Origin: Synechococcus sp. UW179A
Lineage (GTDB): Bacteria > Cyanobacteriota > Cyanobacteriia > PCC-6307 > Cyanobiaceae
DNA: 64,000 nt
Direction: 5' to 3'
NCBI RefSeq assembly: GCF_900473965.1
Contig: NZ_UCNJ01000025.1
Span: forward strand, 186,001 to 250,000
Shown: positions 25,895-38,500 of the stretch, piece by piece
How the letters are laid out: each line of letters opens with the position of its first letter
Position numbering within the stretch: position 1 is the stretch's first letter
Notes under the pieces: generated by a model
Seen by the model: only the letters and a program-made list of their open reading frames with translations
Database searches by the model: none
Told to the model about the DNA's origin: nothing
Position numbers and translations under genes: made by a program

Positions 25895-28800
25895 GCCGCT
25901 ATAGCTTGATCGCTCTCGCCAATGCCGATCGTTGGGCTGATCGCACTCAAGGGAAGTGGGCGAATGCAGGATGGTTGCTGGCCAACATCAGGCCGCTTGC
26001 GACAGATCGTTTCCACTGCAACCTGAAAAGCTTGCGCAACACTCGTGTCTTGGAACAGCTGCTCTTTGCGTTCATTGATCGCAGCACGCATGTCCTGATA
26101 GAAGCCCTTATCCTCCAGCAACCGGCAGGAGATGGCGATGTAGTCGTCGACGCTGCTCGCAATCAACTCGGGTAGCTCGAGAACATCGAGCATCGACACC
26201 GTATGGCGTCCGCGCATGAAGGCTGTCGGCAGGGTGACCACAGGGCAGTCAAGCGAGAAGGACTGCATTGAGCTGTTGCCACCGTTCCAATCAATCGTGT
26301 CGATGGTGTGATGACTGATCGAGAACAGTCCCATGAAGTCTGCGTAATCCAGTCGGGGCAGGATGCGCAGATGGTTCTCAATTTCAAGGCCTCGATGCTC
26401 AAAGTGGGGACGTAGGCGCTCATAAAGCCGTTCGGCGATGCTGCCGTTACCCATATGGCCCACCAACACGATGAAGGCTTCGGGATGGCGCTGGGCGATT
26501 TCGGCGAAGGTCCAGTCGTTGCGGGGCAAATATTTGAAGGTGCTCTGCAGCGAATTGAGGATCGGCCTGTCGCGGGGTAGATCGAACTTGTCGAACAGCA
26601 ACTGCCCATCGTGGATGGCAGCAGGTTTCTCGTAGTTCAGGCCTGTTTTGGGCAGGCGGTAGAGGGTTTCGCTGTAGTGAGCCTCATTGCCCTCAGGCTC
26701 CATCCCTTCACCGGAGAGGTAGTAGTGAATCGTTTTGGATCCACTGCTGATCGGGTGTCCCCAGCCCTGTGCCTGCACTGGAGCCAATTGCAGAACGGAT
26801 GTGGCCTTGCTGGCTGGATGCATGCCGATATCGGTATAGATCAGCAGATCCAGCTGATCGTCGAGGATCTGCTGCAACATCGTCTCTGGATTGTCCGCTC
26901 GCAGTGGCAGATGGCGGTAGGTGCCGAGATCTGCAAAACGTTGGCTGCCACTGTCTTCGCTGTCGGCAATGTTGTAGCTGAAGATCTCGTATCCAGGATT
27001 GCCGGCAATGCCTTCCAGCCATCCCAGAGCCCAGATCGATCCGTTGTGGTTGACCAGATGCGGAGAGATCACACCCACGCGTAAGGGTGTGGTGTCGGCC
27101 GGATCGCGTTGGGGCAGGGGTTGCATGAAAGCGCCGAGCTTGGGGCGCAGGATGCGATCGAGGATGCCGGCGTAGAGCTCCTGGAAAGGCCGATCATCTT
27201 CCATCTGGTAGGCGAGATAGAAGTTGGTGAGCGACCAGGCATGCGCGTAGAGCTGCTCCCAGGCTGGATCCTCTTGGGTGATGCCTTTCAGAAGCTTGTA
27301 AAGCTCCTTGGCATCTTTCTTCCAGCGCTTTCGCACTTTGATGACTTCTTGATCAGTGGAATACAACACCGGCAGCACATGCAGCCTTGTCATCAGCTGA
27401 ACCCGCCGATCGTCACTGCAGCCGTCAGCTACCTGCAGACCGTCGTCGTAGCGATCAAGCTCTGTCAGGCAAGCAATACGGCCTTGAATGCCCACCACCG
27501 CTTCCATTGGTGAGATGTCCTGGCATTGGCAGAAGCGTTCAAATTCTCCAAGTGCCAGATCATGCTGTTTCTTCTGAATCAGAGCCTGCGCCAAGTTCTG
27601 GCGGGAGGGTCTGAACTCTGCGTTAATCGAGAGTGCCTGCCGGTAACTGGAAATTGCTGCATCGATGTCGCCGGTGCTGCCCTGGGCCAGTCCGAGGTTG
27701 TTCCAGGCATCCGGATAACTTGGAGCATGCTGGAGGCAAAGACGGAAGGCTTCAATGGCCTCTGGATCACGTTTGTGATCACGCAGCAAATTGGCGAGGC
27801 AGAACGCAGCAGAGAAACAACTGGGTTGATCGCGAAGTAGCAGGCGCAGTTCGCGTTCGGCATCTGCTGGTTGGCCCGCTTCGAGGAGGCCGAGCGCCAG
27901 GTTGTGGCGACACTCACTGAAGTCAGGATGCATTTCAAGGGCTTCTCGGTAAAGGCGCAGACCTTCACCGCTGTTGCCGAGTGATCGGCAGGAGTTCCCG
28001 CCGTTGAACAGCACATATGGCGTGAGAAATCCGCTGCTTTGTGCTTTCTCAAAGCAACGCAGAGCTTGCTCGTGGTTGCCGAGTGATGCATGGCCAATCC
28101 CTTCGAGGTAAGCCACTTCTCCCGCATGTGGGTGCCCTTGAAGTGAGGCTGCTTGTTCGACGACTTCCTCGGAGCGGTTCTGGCTGATCGCCTCATAGAG
28201 ATGAGCTAGTCCTGCTTCGGGAGTGTTGTGGTCAGGCCAACTTCCCTGCGGATTCGAGATTGGAGGTAAAGGGGGTTGGGCGAGATCTTGCTGAGCTTTG
28301 GCGAGTTGCTGCTGCAGCTCAAACAGTTGTTGATGCAATCCGGCAATCTGGTGATGGCGATCACGAAGTTGTTGCAGCGGATCCACCAATGCGTCTTGAT
28401 CGACAGCCGCCAGAGGTTTCACCTTGTCGGTTCGCCGGCGAGGCAATGAGTACTCAAACGTCTCAAGATCTTCGCCATAGATGGTTTGGAGTAGAGCAAA
28501 GCCTTCTTTTCCATAGGCTTCTTCCCAGCGCTTACCCAGCCGTTGCCGGCAATGGGTGTCGTAACTTTTGAGTTCCTGATTCAGACGCTGAAGCCGTTCA
28601 GCCGGTAATAAAGATTTTAATTTTTTTGGCAGCTCTTTCACCAACTGATGGCGATCTAAGCGCAGGTTGAAGAGGTTGCTCTGACCAAGAAAGCGATGCT
28701 GTGGCATCAAGTGGCCATCGCTTTGAAGCAGTTCCCAGTGATCACTGAGGTAACTGAGAAAATCCGAGAATCGGCAGGGATCTGACTCATCTTTGCGGCG

Positions 28801-29175
28801 GGCTGCCTGAACCGAACCGTTCAGGGGCGCATAGGCCGGATCAGCAAGATGCAGTTTGTCGTGCCAGAACGACAGCAAGCGTTCACCGGGATGGCGGGTG
28901 ACTGCCAATCGCAAAGCATGGGGATCGTTGGTCCAGCTCTCTTGATCTGCCTCGGTTAACTCGCTCAGCGTTTGAAGGCCGTGATTCTGAGCCTGGTGAA
29001 TCGCCAGTGCAGGCTTGGTTTCACCGAAGGCTGCACCCTCAAAAGGCTCTCTGCCATCTGCGATGACAGCCAAACGTTTCAGCAGAGTGGAGGCCACCTT
29101 CGGGATTGGCAGCAGCATCCAACGGGCTTGTCCCACCAGCAATGTGCTGGAAGCAGTTCTCGAATTCACTGCCAT
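25891..29175 (-). CDS. Sulfotransferase-TPR-GT41 glycosyltransferase fusion protein
   Basis: 1,094 residues in three parts. About 1-240 is a sulfotransferase-like domain with LLPIPKVASTLLKRLAVI (phosphosulfate loop) and RLAVTRHPGERLLSFWHDK (3'-phosphate site). About 265-305 is a Gln-rich coiled coil. About 325-590 holds TPR repeats (FKKAQ-type; YPDAWNNLGLAQGSTGDIDA). About 690-1075 is an O-GlcNAc-transferase/HMW1C-like GT41 domain: DLLIYTDIGMHPASKATS, LAPVQAQGWGHP, then DTIDWNGGNSSMQSFSLD and CPVVTLPTAFMRGRHT. GT41 enzymes glycosylate proteins in the cytoplasm. This is the first gene of the operon and is divergent from the giant adhesin gene, its obvious candidate target. Confidence 0.88.
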   Translation of the reverse strand: MAVNSRTASSTLLVGQARWMLLPIPKVASTLLKRLAVIADGREPFEGAAFGETKPALAIHQAQNHGLQTLSELTEADQESWTNDPHALRLAVTRHPGERLLSFWHDKLHLADPAYAPLNGSVQAARRKDESDPCRFSDFLSYLSDHWELLQSDGHLMPQHRFLGQSNLFNLRLDRHQLVKELPKKLKSLLPAERLQRLNQELKSYDTHCRQRLGKRWEEAYGKEGFALLQTIYGEDLETFEYSLPRRRTDKVKPLAAVDQDALVDPLQQLRDRHHQIAGLHQQLFELQQQLAKAQQDLAQPPLPPISNPQGSWPDHNTPEAGLAHLYEAISQNRSEEVVEQAASLQGHPHAGEVAYLEGIGHASLGNHEQALRCFEKAQSSGFLTPYVLFNGGNSCRSLGNSGEGLRLYREALEMHPDFSECRHNLALGLLEAGQPADAERELRLLLRDQPSCFSAAFCLANLLRDHKRDPEAIEAFRLCLQHAPSYPDAWNNLGLAQGSTGDIDAAISSYRQALSINAEFRPSRQNLAQALIQKKQHDLALGEFERFCQCQDISPMEAVVGIQGRIACLTELDRYDDGLQVADGCSDDRRVQLMTRLHVLPVLYSTDQEVIKVRKRWKKDAKELYKLLKGITQEDPAWEQLYAHAWSLTNFYLAYQMEDDRPFQELYAGILDRILRPKLGAFMQPLPQRDPADTTPLRVGVISPHLVNHNGSIWALGWLEGIAGNPGYEIFSYNIADSEDSGSQRFADLGTYRHLPLRADNPETMLQQILDDQLDLLIYTDIGMHPASKATSVLQLAPVQAQGWGHPISSGSKTIHYYLSGEGMEPEGNEAHYSETLYRLPKTGLNYEKPAAIHDGQLLFDKFDLPRDRPILNSLQSTFKYLPRNDWTFAEIAQRHPEAFIVLVGHMGNGSIAERLYERLRPHFEHRGLEIENHLRILPRLDYADFMGLFSISHHTIDTIDWNGGNSSMQSFSLDCPVVTLPTAFMRGRHTVSMLDVLELPELIASSVDDYIAISCRLLEDKGFYQDMRAAINERKEQLFQDTSVAQAFQVAVETICRKRPDVGQQPSCIRPLPLSAISPTIGIGESDQAIAA

Positions 29176-29547
29176 TGGAGTTCAGCCGGGGCCTTTAAGG
29201 GGGTGACTGTAAAGGGAATTGCTTAAACAGATGTTGTTTATGAAGCAATTGTCGGTTGTTCTTTCGATGGCATTGCCAGAGAGATTGATTCTGATGCTTC
29301 TGTGCGTCGATTTGAACACTTTTGACGGCAAGGTCGTTGCGGTTTTTTGTTCAAGTGGTAGCTGACAAGCGAATGGATCGCTCGCAAGTGTGATGACGTC
29401 CCTGTGTGTCGAGGTCCATTACCTGATCAGCGTCTTTTCGATGCTGTAACGATCCCATACGGGCAATTTTCGCCTAAAAGCTGTTACAACCCTGAGCGCT
29501 TTGAATACGAACTCAGCAAATTCTCATAATTAACTGAATTTGGCTCA
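29176..29547. promoter_or_regulatory. Divergent upstream region of the glyco-operon and giant adhesin gene
   Basis: 372 bp with no gene. It must hold the promoters of both the minus-strand operon and the plus-strand adhesin gene. A plausible sigma-70-like site for the adhesin is TTGAAT (29501-29506) and CATAAT (29525-29530) with an 18-bp spacer. If it is used, transcription would begin near 29537, leaving an 11-nt leader before the GTG at 29548 or 44 nt before the ATG at 29581. Confidence 0.4.
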
Positions 29548-32500
29548 GTGGCTCCTTTGAAGGACATCCTTTTCCTAGGAATGCTGCTGAAAGTTGCTGG
29601 ATTCCGGCGCGGCACTCCCAAACGACGAAGCAGCCGTAGTAAACGCTGGAGCCGATCGGCGCAGACCCTGTTTGCCAGTTGGGCGGTGCTTGGCCAGCTC
29701 GGCGCTATCGGCGTGCTCGTTGGCGAAGCCCTGGAGCCGCAGCTCGCGAAGGCTGATATCACCAACATCCCAGGTGACTATGGCAGCGGCAGTCTTAGTG
29801 CCACCGCCACTGGTGTTGGTGCTTTTGCGATCGGCAGGGGAGCAGATGCGAATCGCTTGTGCTCGATGGCCATTGGCTCTGGCGCGACTGCCGAGGGAGT
29901 GAATGCCACCGCAATTGGCGCTGGGGCAACTGCGTCTCGCGCCAATCAAATGATGTTGGGTGCAAGCTCAACCGACGTCACCGCGGCAAGCCTTTCTGGA
30001 ACAGGTAAGGAATTAATCCTTGCCAATGAAGACGGCACGCTCAAGCGTGCAGATGGCCTTGTAGCCAGTAATAACTCTCTGACTGTTGCCAACAATTTGT
30101 CGGCAGGCGGCGATACATCTTTGAAGACGCTGACGACATCTGGAGCCGCAAATCTTCAGAGCACGCTGAATGTTGAAGGAGAGACAACTTTAAAAAACAC
30201 CACCGTTGCTGGCACTCTCAGCGTGAGCGGTGACGAGTCTGTTGCTGGAAACTCAGCCATTACAGGGAATCAAGCTGTTGGGGGCTCGATCAATGTCACA
30301 GGTGCAGCAACGCTGAACGGCGCCTCAACCATCAACAACAGCCTTGCGGTAACGGGCTCAACCACGCTTAAAAACACCACCGTTGCTGGCGATCTCAGCG
30401 TGAGCGGTGATGAGTCTGTTGCTGGCAACTCAGCCATTACAGGGAATCAAGCTGTTGGGGGCTCGATCAATGTCACAGGTGCAGCAACGCTGAACGGCGC
30501 CTCAACCATCAACAACAGCCTTGCGGTAACGGGCTCAACCACGCTTAAAAACACCACCGTTGCTGGCGATCTCAGCGTGAGCGGTGATGAGTCTGTTGCT
30601 GGCAACTCAGCCATTACAGGGAATCAAGCTGTTGGGGGCTCGATCAATGTCACAGGTGCAGCAACGCTGAACGGCGCCTCAACCATCAACAACAGCCTTG
30701 CGGTAACGGGCTCAACCACGCTTAAAAACACCACCGTTGCTGGCGATCTCAGCGTGAGCGGTGATGAGTCTGTTGCTGGCAACTCAGCCATTACAGGGAA
30801 TCAAGCTGTTGGGGGCTCGATCAATGTCACAGGTGCAGCAACGCTGAACGGCGCCTCAACCATCAACAACAGCCTTGCGGTAACGGGCTCAACCACGCTT
30901 AAAAACACCACCGTTGCTGGCGATCTCAGCGTGAGCGGTGATGAGTCTGTTGCTGGCAACTCAGCCATTACAGGGAATCAAGCTGTTGGGGGCTCGATCA
31001 ATGTCACAGGTGCAGCAACGCTGAACGGCGCCTCAACCATCAACAACAGCCTTGCGGTAACGGGCTCAACCACGCTTAAAAACACCACCGTTGCTGGCGA
31101 TCTCAGCGTGAGCGGTGATGAGTCTGTTGCTGGCAACTCAGCCATTACAGGGAATCAAGCTGTTGGGGGCTCGATCAATGTCACAGGTGCAGCAACGCTG
31201 AACGGCGCCTCAACCATCAACAACAGCCTTGCGGTAACGGGCTCAACCACGCTTAAAAACACCACCGTTGCTGGCGATCTCAGCGTGAGCGGTGATGAGT
31301 CTGTTGCTGGCAACTCAGCCATTACAGGGAATCAAGCTGTTGGGGGCTCGATCAATGTCACAGGTGCAGCAAATCTGCAGAGCACTCTCGCTGTTGGTTC
31401 GCTTGCCAAATCAGACCAAGGAGCTGATGCCATTGTTGTCGCCGATGCTGATGGAAAGGTTGCAAGAAAGGAGGTTGGGGCAGGTGTTCTTGATTCTTTA
31501 ACGTGTGAAGGGGAAGGCAATAATGCTGTCTGTTATGGACCCGGTGCTAACGCCACAGGAATCAATGCCACGGCGATTGGTGCGGGTGCATCAGCAGCAA
31601 CAGGAAATAGTTCATTTGATCTTGGAGCAACAGCGATTGGATCTTTTTCCACGGCATCTGCGGAAAAAGCCACATCACTTGGCTTTGATGCCAATGCCTC
31701 AAACATTTCAGCATTAGCGCTAGGAACTGCCGCTAGCGCATCGGGAGAACGTTCAGTCGCCCTTGGTGGCAGCTCTAAGGCAAATCAACGTGGAGCAGTC
31801 GCTCTGGGAATGGGGGTCGAAACTAATCGACAAGATCAGGTCAAGCTCAGAGATTCTGCTGAGTTGACAATTCCAAAGTTAAAAACGGGACAGTCCCTTA
31901 GCCAACTCTCTGGTGCAACCCATGGCCTAATTATCGCCAATGGAGATGGAACTCTTTCCAGGGCGACTGTGCCTAATAGTTATTTTATTTCCTTGTTATG
32001 TAATGCAGACTCCGATTCTTCTGTCTGTCTTGGTTACAACTCTGATGCATTTGGAAATCAATCTTCAAGCTTTGGAGCTTTAAGTCAATCAGGGAAAGAT
32101 GGCGATTCCGCGACTGCGATTGGCTATGCATCGAATGCTGCAAAACTAAACAGCACGGCGATTGGGTCCAGCGCGTTTGCGAACGGCTCTCAATCACTCG
32201 CTATTGGTGTTGACAGTCAAGCTCTTGGAGCTCAAAGCATTGCTTCCGGTCAAGGGGCAAGAGCTGAAGGAACAGGTTCCACAGCGGTTGGTACTGGATC
32301 AAAATCGCGAGGAGTCAATTCCATTGCGATTGGAGCAGGCACAAATGCAGTCAACGTCAATGCAATAGCAATTGGTGGTGGAGCAAAAGCTTCAGGAGTT
32401 AATGCCATTGCTGTTGGCCAATCAAGCTTGTCGGTCTATAACCAAGCCGCTGTCTTCGGTATAGGGGCAGAAGCTAAGGTCAAGGTTGCAGAGCAAAGCA

Positions 32501-35500
32501 AAACATCACTAACGCTTGGCCAAGCTCGAAATTCCCAAACTGGAGCTGGAACAGATTACTTTTTGCCAGGTTTGTCAAATCTGCAATCTGGCGGAACTCG
32601 CTACTTAACAGTTGACCAAGACGGATTGCTTCAAGTTCAGCCAAGTGCTGAGATACTTGATCCTGTAACCATTGCATATAATGGTACTAATTGTGATGTA
32701 TCAGAAGCTTCGTCGATCTGTCTTGGTAATGAATCTAAGGCTTCAGGCACCAATGCATCTGCTTATGGTCAAAGCTCTTCAGCTTCCGCGATGGGAGCTA
32801 CTGCATTGGGGGCTTATGCGAAAGCAAATCAAGAATATACGACTGCTTTAGGCGCTAATTCCAGTGCGACCAACACCTCTGCTTTAGCTCTAGGCCGTGA
32901 TGCAAAAGCGAGTGGTCGTTTCACGATTGCCAAGGGAACCAATGCCTCAGCCTCCGGTAACAATTCTCAGGCATCCGGAACGAATTCCTTGGCGAATGGG
33001 AGTAACGCAATTGCCACAGGAACATTATCCATTGCCTCCGGTGGTGGATCAACTGCGATTGGTAAAAGTTCTAGATCATCTGGTAGTTGCTCAATTGCTA
33101 TAGGGGTCTCTTCCAGATCCACAAATATCAGTTCAATAGCGATTGGATCTTGTGCACGAGCCACTGGTAATTATGCAATCGCTGGCGGGGACGACTCCCT
33201 TGCTAATGGTGAGCAATCTGTGGCATTTGGCAAAAACAGCAACTCTGCGGGTAAATCCAGTCTTGCATTTGGTGCCACATCTAACGCTTCAGCAAATAAC
33301 TCTGTTGCAATCGGTCTTTCTGCCAACGCGAAATCTACAAACTCTATTGCCATCGGTGCAGCAGCGAGCTCCACTGGAACGGAATCACTCTCTGTTGGAG
33401 CAGGTTCTCAAGCATCAAAGACAGCCTCAATTGCTTTTGGTCGGCAGGCAAAAGCAACTGGGATTAATTCCATCGCGACGGGTAAGGGTGCGAAGGCTTC
33501 CGCCGCCAATAGTTATGCCATCGGAGCTTTGGCGAATGCGAATAATTCAGAAACGATTGCACTAGGAAGCAGCAGTTGTGCTCTCGCGAATGGAGCTATT
33601 GCGACAGGTTCAGGGGCAAAAGCTTGCGGTCAAAACTCAACAGCTTATGGCCGTGCATCAATTGCCAATGGATCAGCCAGTATTGCCATTGGTGCGAATG
33701 CCTCTTCCGGAATTCAGAAGGGAATTCAGGTTCAAATTGGTACTAACACTCAGTCTGGAGAACCGATTTTTGAAACACAATCTCGTCATACAGAGAACAC
33801 TATTAGCATCGGATATAGGGCTTCTACTGGCTATTATGATTCGACTAATCAATCAGCAATAGGCAATAATTCAATTGCTGTCGGTACTGAAGCACAAGCT
33901 TTGTCTGATGGTGCAACCGCTCTAGGCTTCTCGGCCAACGCAGCCGGCACTGGCGCCCAGGCATCGGGGTATCAAGCAAAAGCATTGGCTAATTACTCCC
34001 AGGCATTGGGGTATCAAGCCACTGCCAACAGCTACTCCTCCCTGGCGGTGGGTCATAAAGCCACAGCTACTGGTAGTAACTCCACGGCATTGGGTGTAGA
34101 GGCCAAGTCCTCTCGTGATAATTCGCAGGCATTGGGTTATTACGCCGAAGCTTCGGGTACTAACTCCATGGCATTGGGGTCTGTAGCAAAAGCATCGGCT
34201 AATTACTCCCTAGCGTCGGGGTATAACGCCAACGCCTCAGCCGAATCTGCAATTGCTATAGGTCCGAATGCGGGAGCATCTGGAGCATCGTCGACCAGTA
34301 TTGGAGCCTCTGCCAAATCAGCAAAACAAGGGTCAATAGCAGTTGGCCATTTGGCGAATGCTAATGCTGATCGATCCATTGCTATTGGATCAGGAAGTAC
34401 TGCGAATGGATCATGCTCAATGGCACTTGGCTGGAATGCCAATGCCACTGCTACTAATTCCATCGCAATTGGCCACACAGCTAATGCAGTTGGAATTAAC
34501 TCCACCGCAGTTGGTACATCTGCTCAAGCAGAAGCCGACTATGCCAGTTCTTATGGAACATTGGCGAACGCCAGTGGCATTGCCTCGATGGCTTTTGGAG
34601 CAGGTGCCAGTGCCAGCGACACTGCTTCCATCGCCCATGGTGTGAATTCAACAGCCTCCGGTGCAAACTCATCGACCTTCGGCACAGCAGCCAATGCAAC
34701 AGCAGAAGATGCCATCGCCGTTGGTCATCTTGCGAACGCTTCTGGATCGGATGCCATTGCCATTGGTAAGTCTTCAGTTGCAAGCGAAAGCAACTCAACA
34801 GCTATTGGTACTGATTCACAAGCAAGTGGAGAGAATTCCACTGCTTATGGAGATAGTTCAAAAGCTACTGGGAAGAACAGTTCGGCATTTGGCTTTAAGT
34901 CCATAGCCTCCGGGAACGATTCCACCAGCATCGGTATTACGTCCAGTGCGACACAACAAGGTTCCACAGCAATCGGTCACTTAGCGCAGGCAACTGGCGT
35001 TCGCTCAACAGCTTTAGGCACAGGAACTAAAGCCGATGGCCGCTGCTCATTGGCTGTGGGTTGGAAGGCCAATGCCACAGCCATCAATGCAACTGCAATT
35101 GGCTACACAGCGAACGCACTAGGAATCAACTCCACAGCAGTTGGTACCTCTGCTCTGGCACAAGCCAACTATTCCAGTTCCTATGGAACATTGGCTAATG
35201 CCAGTGGCTTGGCCTCGATGGCCTTTGGTGCAGGAGCGAATGCCAGTGAGACTGGTGCCATCGCGCATGGCGTCAATTCCATAGCTTCTGGAGCTAATGC
35301 ATCAACTTTCGGAACAGCATCCACCGCCACTAAAGAGGATGCCATCGCTTTTGGATATTCAGCATCAGCTTCAGGACTGGATGCGATTGCTATTGGTACA
35401 TCCTCAGTAGCAAGTGAAGCCAACTCAACAGCGATTGGTACGGAAGCCAAGGCAACAAAGGTCAATTCCAGTGCTTTTGGTGATGCCGCTGAAGCGTCAG

Positions 35501-38500
35501 GCAATCAAGCAACTGCATTTGGTGCTGGCTCAGCAGCAACGCAAGAAAATGCCACAGCAATCGGAGAGAAGGCGAAGGCTTCTGGCACTCAATCAACGGC
35601 GATTGGCAGGCAAGCTTTAGCCAACAAGCACGATGCCACCGCTCTTGGCACAGTCAGTAAAGCAACGAATGAGCGATCTACTGCAATTGGTGTCTTAACA
35701 AAAGCCAGTGGTAAGTGTTCATCTGCTGTTGGTGCCTTAGCCGTTGCTAATGGGTTCCTTTCCCAGGCTTTTGGTGCCAATGCCACCGCTTCTGGTGAGA
35801 ATTCATCTGCCATCGGTAGCTATGCCACTTCAAGCAATGACAGATCCACGGCGATTGGCACCGGTGCAGCTACCACGCGTGATGATCAAATACTGCTGGG
35901 TAAATCAGCAACAGAGGTAACTGTCGCCAACCTCAGTGGTACCGGCACCGCACTCATTGTTGCCAATGGCGATGGAACACTTTCTCGTTCCTCTATTAGT
36001 GATAACGGGCTTGAATCTCTTAATTGCGAGAGTAATGGTGCGAATGCTGTTTGTTATGGCCCTGGCGCTAATGCCACTGGCAAAAACACAACAACGATTG
36101 GTGCCTACGCCAACGCAGCGGCTTTGAGTAATACAATTGAATTTGCCGCAACGGCTATTGGAGCGAATTCAAAAGCAGCTGAAAGTCACTCCACCGCGAT
36201 CGGAGCCAATGCCAAGGCACAAGACAACAGAACAACAGCTGTTGGTGCTGGAGCATCAGCCAGCAACAACGCATCTTCGGCATTTGGATTTAACGCCACT
36301 GCATCTGGCTACCGAAGCCAAACATTCGGTGCTTACACAGAAGCCACCCAAAACGCGACGACTGCCTTGGGATATTCGGCCAAGGCTTTGGGCAACCGCT
36401 CAATTGCACTCGGCAGCTTTGCGAACGCATCTGAAAATGCTGCCATAGCCATCGGTGTCTCCGCCAATGCCTCGGCCCTTCAATCACTAGCTATTGGTTC
36501 CAATGCCTCTGCGTCCTGTCAGAAAGCAACTGCGATAGGTCGAGGATCGGAAGCCAGTGGTTTTAGTGCAACGGCCATTGGTGTCGACAGCATTGCCAAC
36601 AAGGGGAATGCTCAAGCCATAGGCCACAGCGCCGTTGCATCTGGCATCAACGCGACTGCCATTGGCACAAGTGCCGAAGCCAGTGGCAAGCACTCGAGTT
36701 CCTTCGGAACAGAAGCCAATGCCACAGCAGAAGATGCCATTGCTGTTGGTTTCCTGGCTAGTGCCTCAGGCGACGATTCGATTGCCATAGGCACATCAGC
36801 TGAAGCGAATAAAGCCAACACAACTGCGATTGGCACCGAAGCTCAAGCAACAGCAGAAAACTCGATTGCAATCGGTGATTCCGCCAAGTCATCTGCTGGT
36901 AATTCCACTGCACTTGGAACCAATTCCAAAGCTTTAGCCTCTAACGCGACGGCTTTGGGCGTTAGTGCAAACGCCTCTCAAGCCAATTCAACTGCATTAG
37001 GTCGCTTAGCTCATAGCAATGGGGTTAATTCAACTGCAGTTGGATCACGCGCGAATGCCAATGGTTCTACATCTGTGGCAATCGGCCGTGGGGCTGTGAC
37101 CGAAGGCTTTGGATCTGTTGCGTTAGCTGCCTGCTCTAATGCGGCTGGAAATCGCTCTATTGCCATTGGCGTGTATTCCAATGCCACAAAAGTATGCTCC
37201 ATGGCTATAGGTTATGGGGCGCAATCAACAGCTGAAAATTCAATCGCGATAGGAGATTTGGCAAATACATCGGCTGCTAATGCCACCGCTGTTGGAACAC
37301 TGGCTGTTGCTAATCAAACTTCTTCAAGTGCTTACGGAACAGAAGCTGCCGCCACGGGTGAACGTTCCATGGCCTTCGGTGCATCAACTTCAGCTAATCA
37401 GCAAAACACCACTGCTATGGGCACTTTTGCGCGGGCAACTGGTGCCTATGCCAGTTCCTATGGAACCAACGCTAATGCGAGTGCCACAGCTGCCATGGCG
37501 TTTGGCTCGGGTGCTAAAGCCACTGCTACAACGGCGATCGCCTTCGGAACCAATGCAGCTGGTTCTGGTCCCAATGCAGTGGTGATGGGTACGAACGGTA
37601 TTGCTTCTGCCGAAGATGCCACTGCTTTGGGCTACGGAGCGCAAGCCACAGGAAATGATGCCATTGCCGTAGGTAAATCGGCTATTGCAAGTGACAGTGA
37701 TTCGATTGCGATTGGATCTGATGCGAAGGCCTCGACCGCAGGCGCAATAGCCTTAGGAGATAACGCAAATGCTGCTGGCACGTCTGCAACAGCATCGGGT
37801 TATCGAGCTACTGCGAGCGGAGCAAACACCACAACGATTGGTGCAGATGCCTCTGCTAATCAATCAGGAGCATCTGCTTTTGGTGCAAATGCCACCGCTA
37901 ATGGCGAGGGCTCTCAGGCATTGGGTAGGAATACCTTCGCGAATGGCAGCAACGCCGTTGCGATTGGCACTGGCGCTGAGACGCAAGGCATCTCCACCGT
38001 TGCTTTGGGTTCTGGAAGCAAAGCGATTGCTGATCGCACCATGGCACTGGGCCGCAATGCTCAATCGACCAAAAATGAATCCACTGCAATTGGTTTTAGT
38101 GCTAACGCACTTGGTGAAACCTCATTAGCAATCGGTGTCCGTGCACAAGCTTCAGGTGCCAACTCGGTTGCCATTGGCAATGGAAGTTCAGCTACTCAAA
38201 AATCTTCGCTTGCCATCGGTACTGGCGCTCAATCGCTTGCTGACAATGCAACTGCCATTGGTGTTGGAGCTGTTGCTGAAGTGGCTCTCGGAGGATCGGA
38301 AACATCCGTGACCCTCGGCAAGGCGGGCAATGGCTCTACCGATTACTTCTTGCCAGGATTAGAAAACAAGCCTAATTCTGGCCAACGTTATCTTTATATC
38401 GATAGTGAAGGGAAAGTCGGTGTTGGGATTGCCAAAGAATCTCCAGGCTATGAAATTATTGCGCCATCTTTTAATTGCAATGGCTCAGGAACTGGGTCAA

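Noticed and set aside
30187-31370. Regular repeats considered as a CRISPR array
   Set aside because: The period is 177 bp with no variable spacers, and the repeats are in frame within one coding sequence.
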